This document shows positions 14,635-14,709 of a DNA stretch of 14,709 bases, in pieces; within the stretch, counting starts at the first letter, position 1; every line of letters begins with the position of its first letter. The DNA lies in contig CAWUIM010000077.1 in NCBI GenBank assembly GCA_963922595.1, positions 1 to 14,709 on the forward strand, read 5' to 3'. A program made the translations under genes and the position numbers. This stretch comes from JAJFFW01 sp963922595 (lineage in GTDB: Bacteria; Pseudomonadota; Alphaproteobacteria; Caulobacterales; Parvularculaceae). The notes under the pieces are model-generated. The model was not told the DNA's origin and ran no database searches. It saw nothing but the letters and a program-made list of their open reading frames with translations.

Positions 14635-14709
14635 TTACAGTACTACGGTTCGGCTTTTAAACAGTGACGCTAATGCCACTGCGGCGCCCGATCCTTCTGA
14701 CGTCATGGA
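14635..14709 (-). CDS. Possible 3' end of a convergent gene, cut by the window edge
   Basis: The minus strand is open from the edge for 24 codons to a TAA at 14635-14637. The translation, with GSGAAVALASLF and then KSRTVVL, looks protein-like, and the position just beyond a bidirectional terminator fits a convergent gene. It is too short to identify, and chance openness over 24 codons is quite possible. Confidence 0.3.
   Translation of the reverse strand, partial: SMTSEGSGAAVALASLFKSRTVVL

Noticed and set aside
1..14709. CRISPR arrays, tRNA or rRNA genes, insertion sequences, phage genes
   Set aside because: No short regularly spaced repeats, no cloverleaf or rRNA stretches, and no transposase or integrase motifs were seen on either strand.

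Overview
The window looks like a piece of an alphaproteobacterial chromosome, probably from a marine, glycan-scavenging lineage of the Caulobacterales, Hyphomonadales or Parvularculales type. This placement is inferred from the TonB-dependent receptor, whose plug has the wording I know from the large Xanthomonas/Caulobacter receptor family (TIGR01782 type), together with FecI/FecR-type regulation and moderately GC-rich coding. No 16S rRNA or other marker gene is present, so the placement is tentative.

Two divergent gene sets flank a roughly 500-base non-coding region (9481-9997). On the minus strand, reading leftwards, lie an ECF sigma factor, a FecR-type anti-sigma/sensor, a large TonB-dependent receptor with an N-terminal STN signalling domain, a 269-base gap holding two strong inverted repeats, a cysteine-type lipoprotein sulfatase, a sodium/solute symporter and a formylglycine-generating enzyme (FGE) that also carries a lipobox. 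On the plus strand lie galT and galK, whose stop and start codons abut, then a 336-base gap with several palindromes, then a secreted zinc metalloprotease carrying a carbohydrate-binding-like domain and two tandem ricin-like beta-trefoils. A perfect 14-bp terminator hairpin closes this side. The last 75 bases may hold the tail of a convergent gene.

A coherent reading, which is inference, is a locus for scavenging sulfated galactose-containing glycans or glycoproteins. The metalloprotease would bind and cut glycoprotein outside the cell. The receptor would import fragments and signal their presence through FecR to the ECF sigma factor. The sulfatase, activated by the FGE, would remove sulfate. 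The symporter would carry the sugar across the inner membrane, and GalK and GalT would feed galactose into the Leloir pathway. No glycoside hydrolase, galE or galM is in the window.

Points most worth a second look: an apparently exported FGE next to an exported sulfatase; a receptor gene with a second signal peptide and a strong internal ribosome binding site just after the STN domain; a structured RNA candidate between receptor and sulfatase; and a GalT that has lost nearly all the metal ligands known from the E. coli enzyme.
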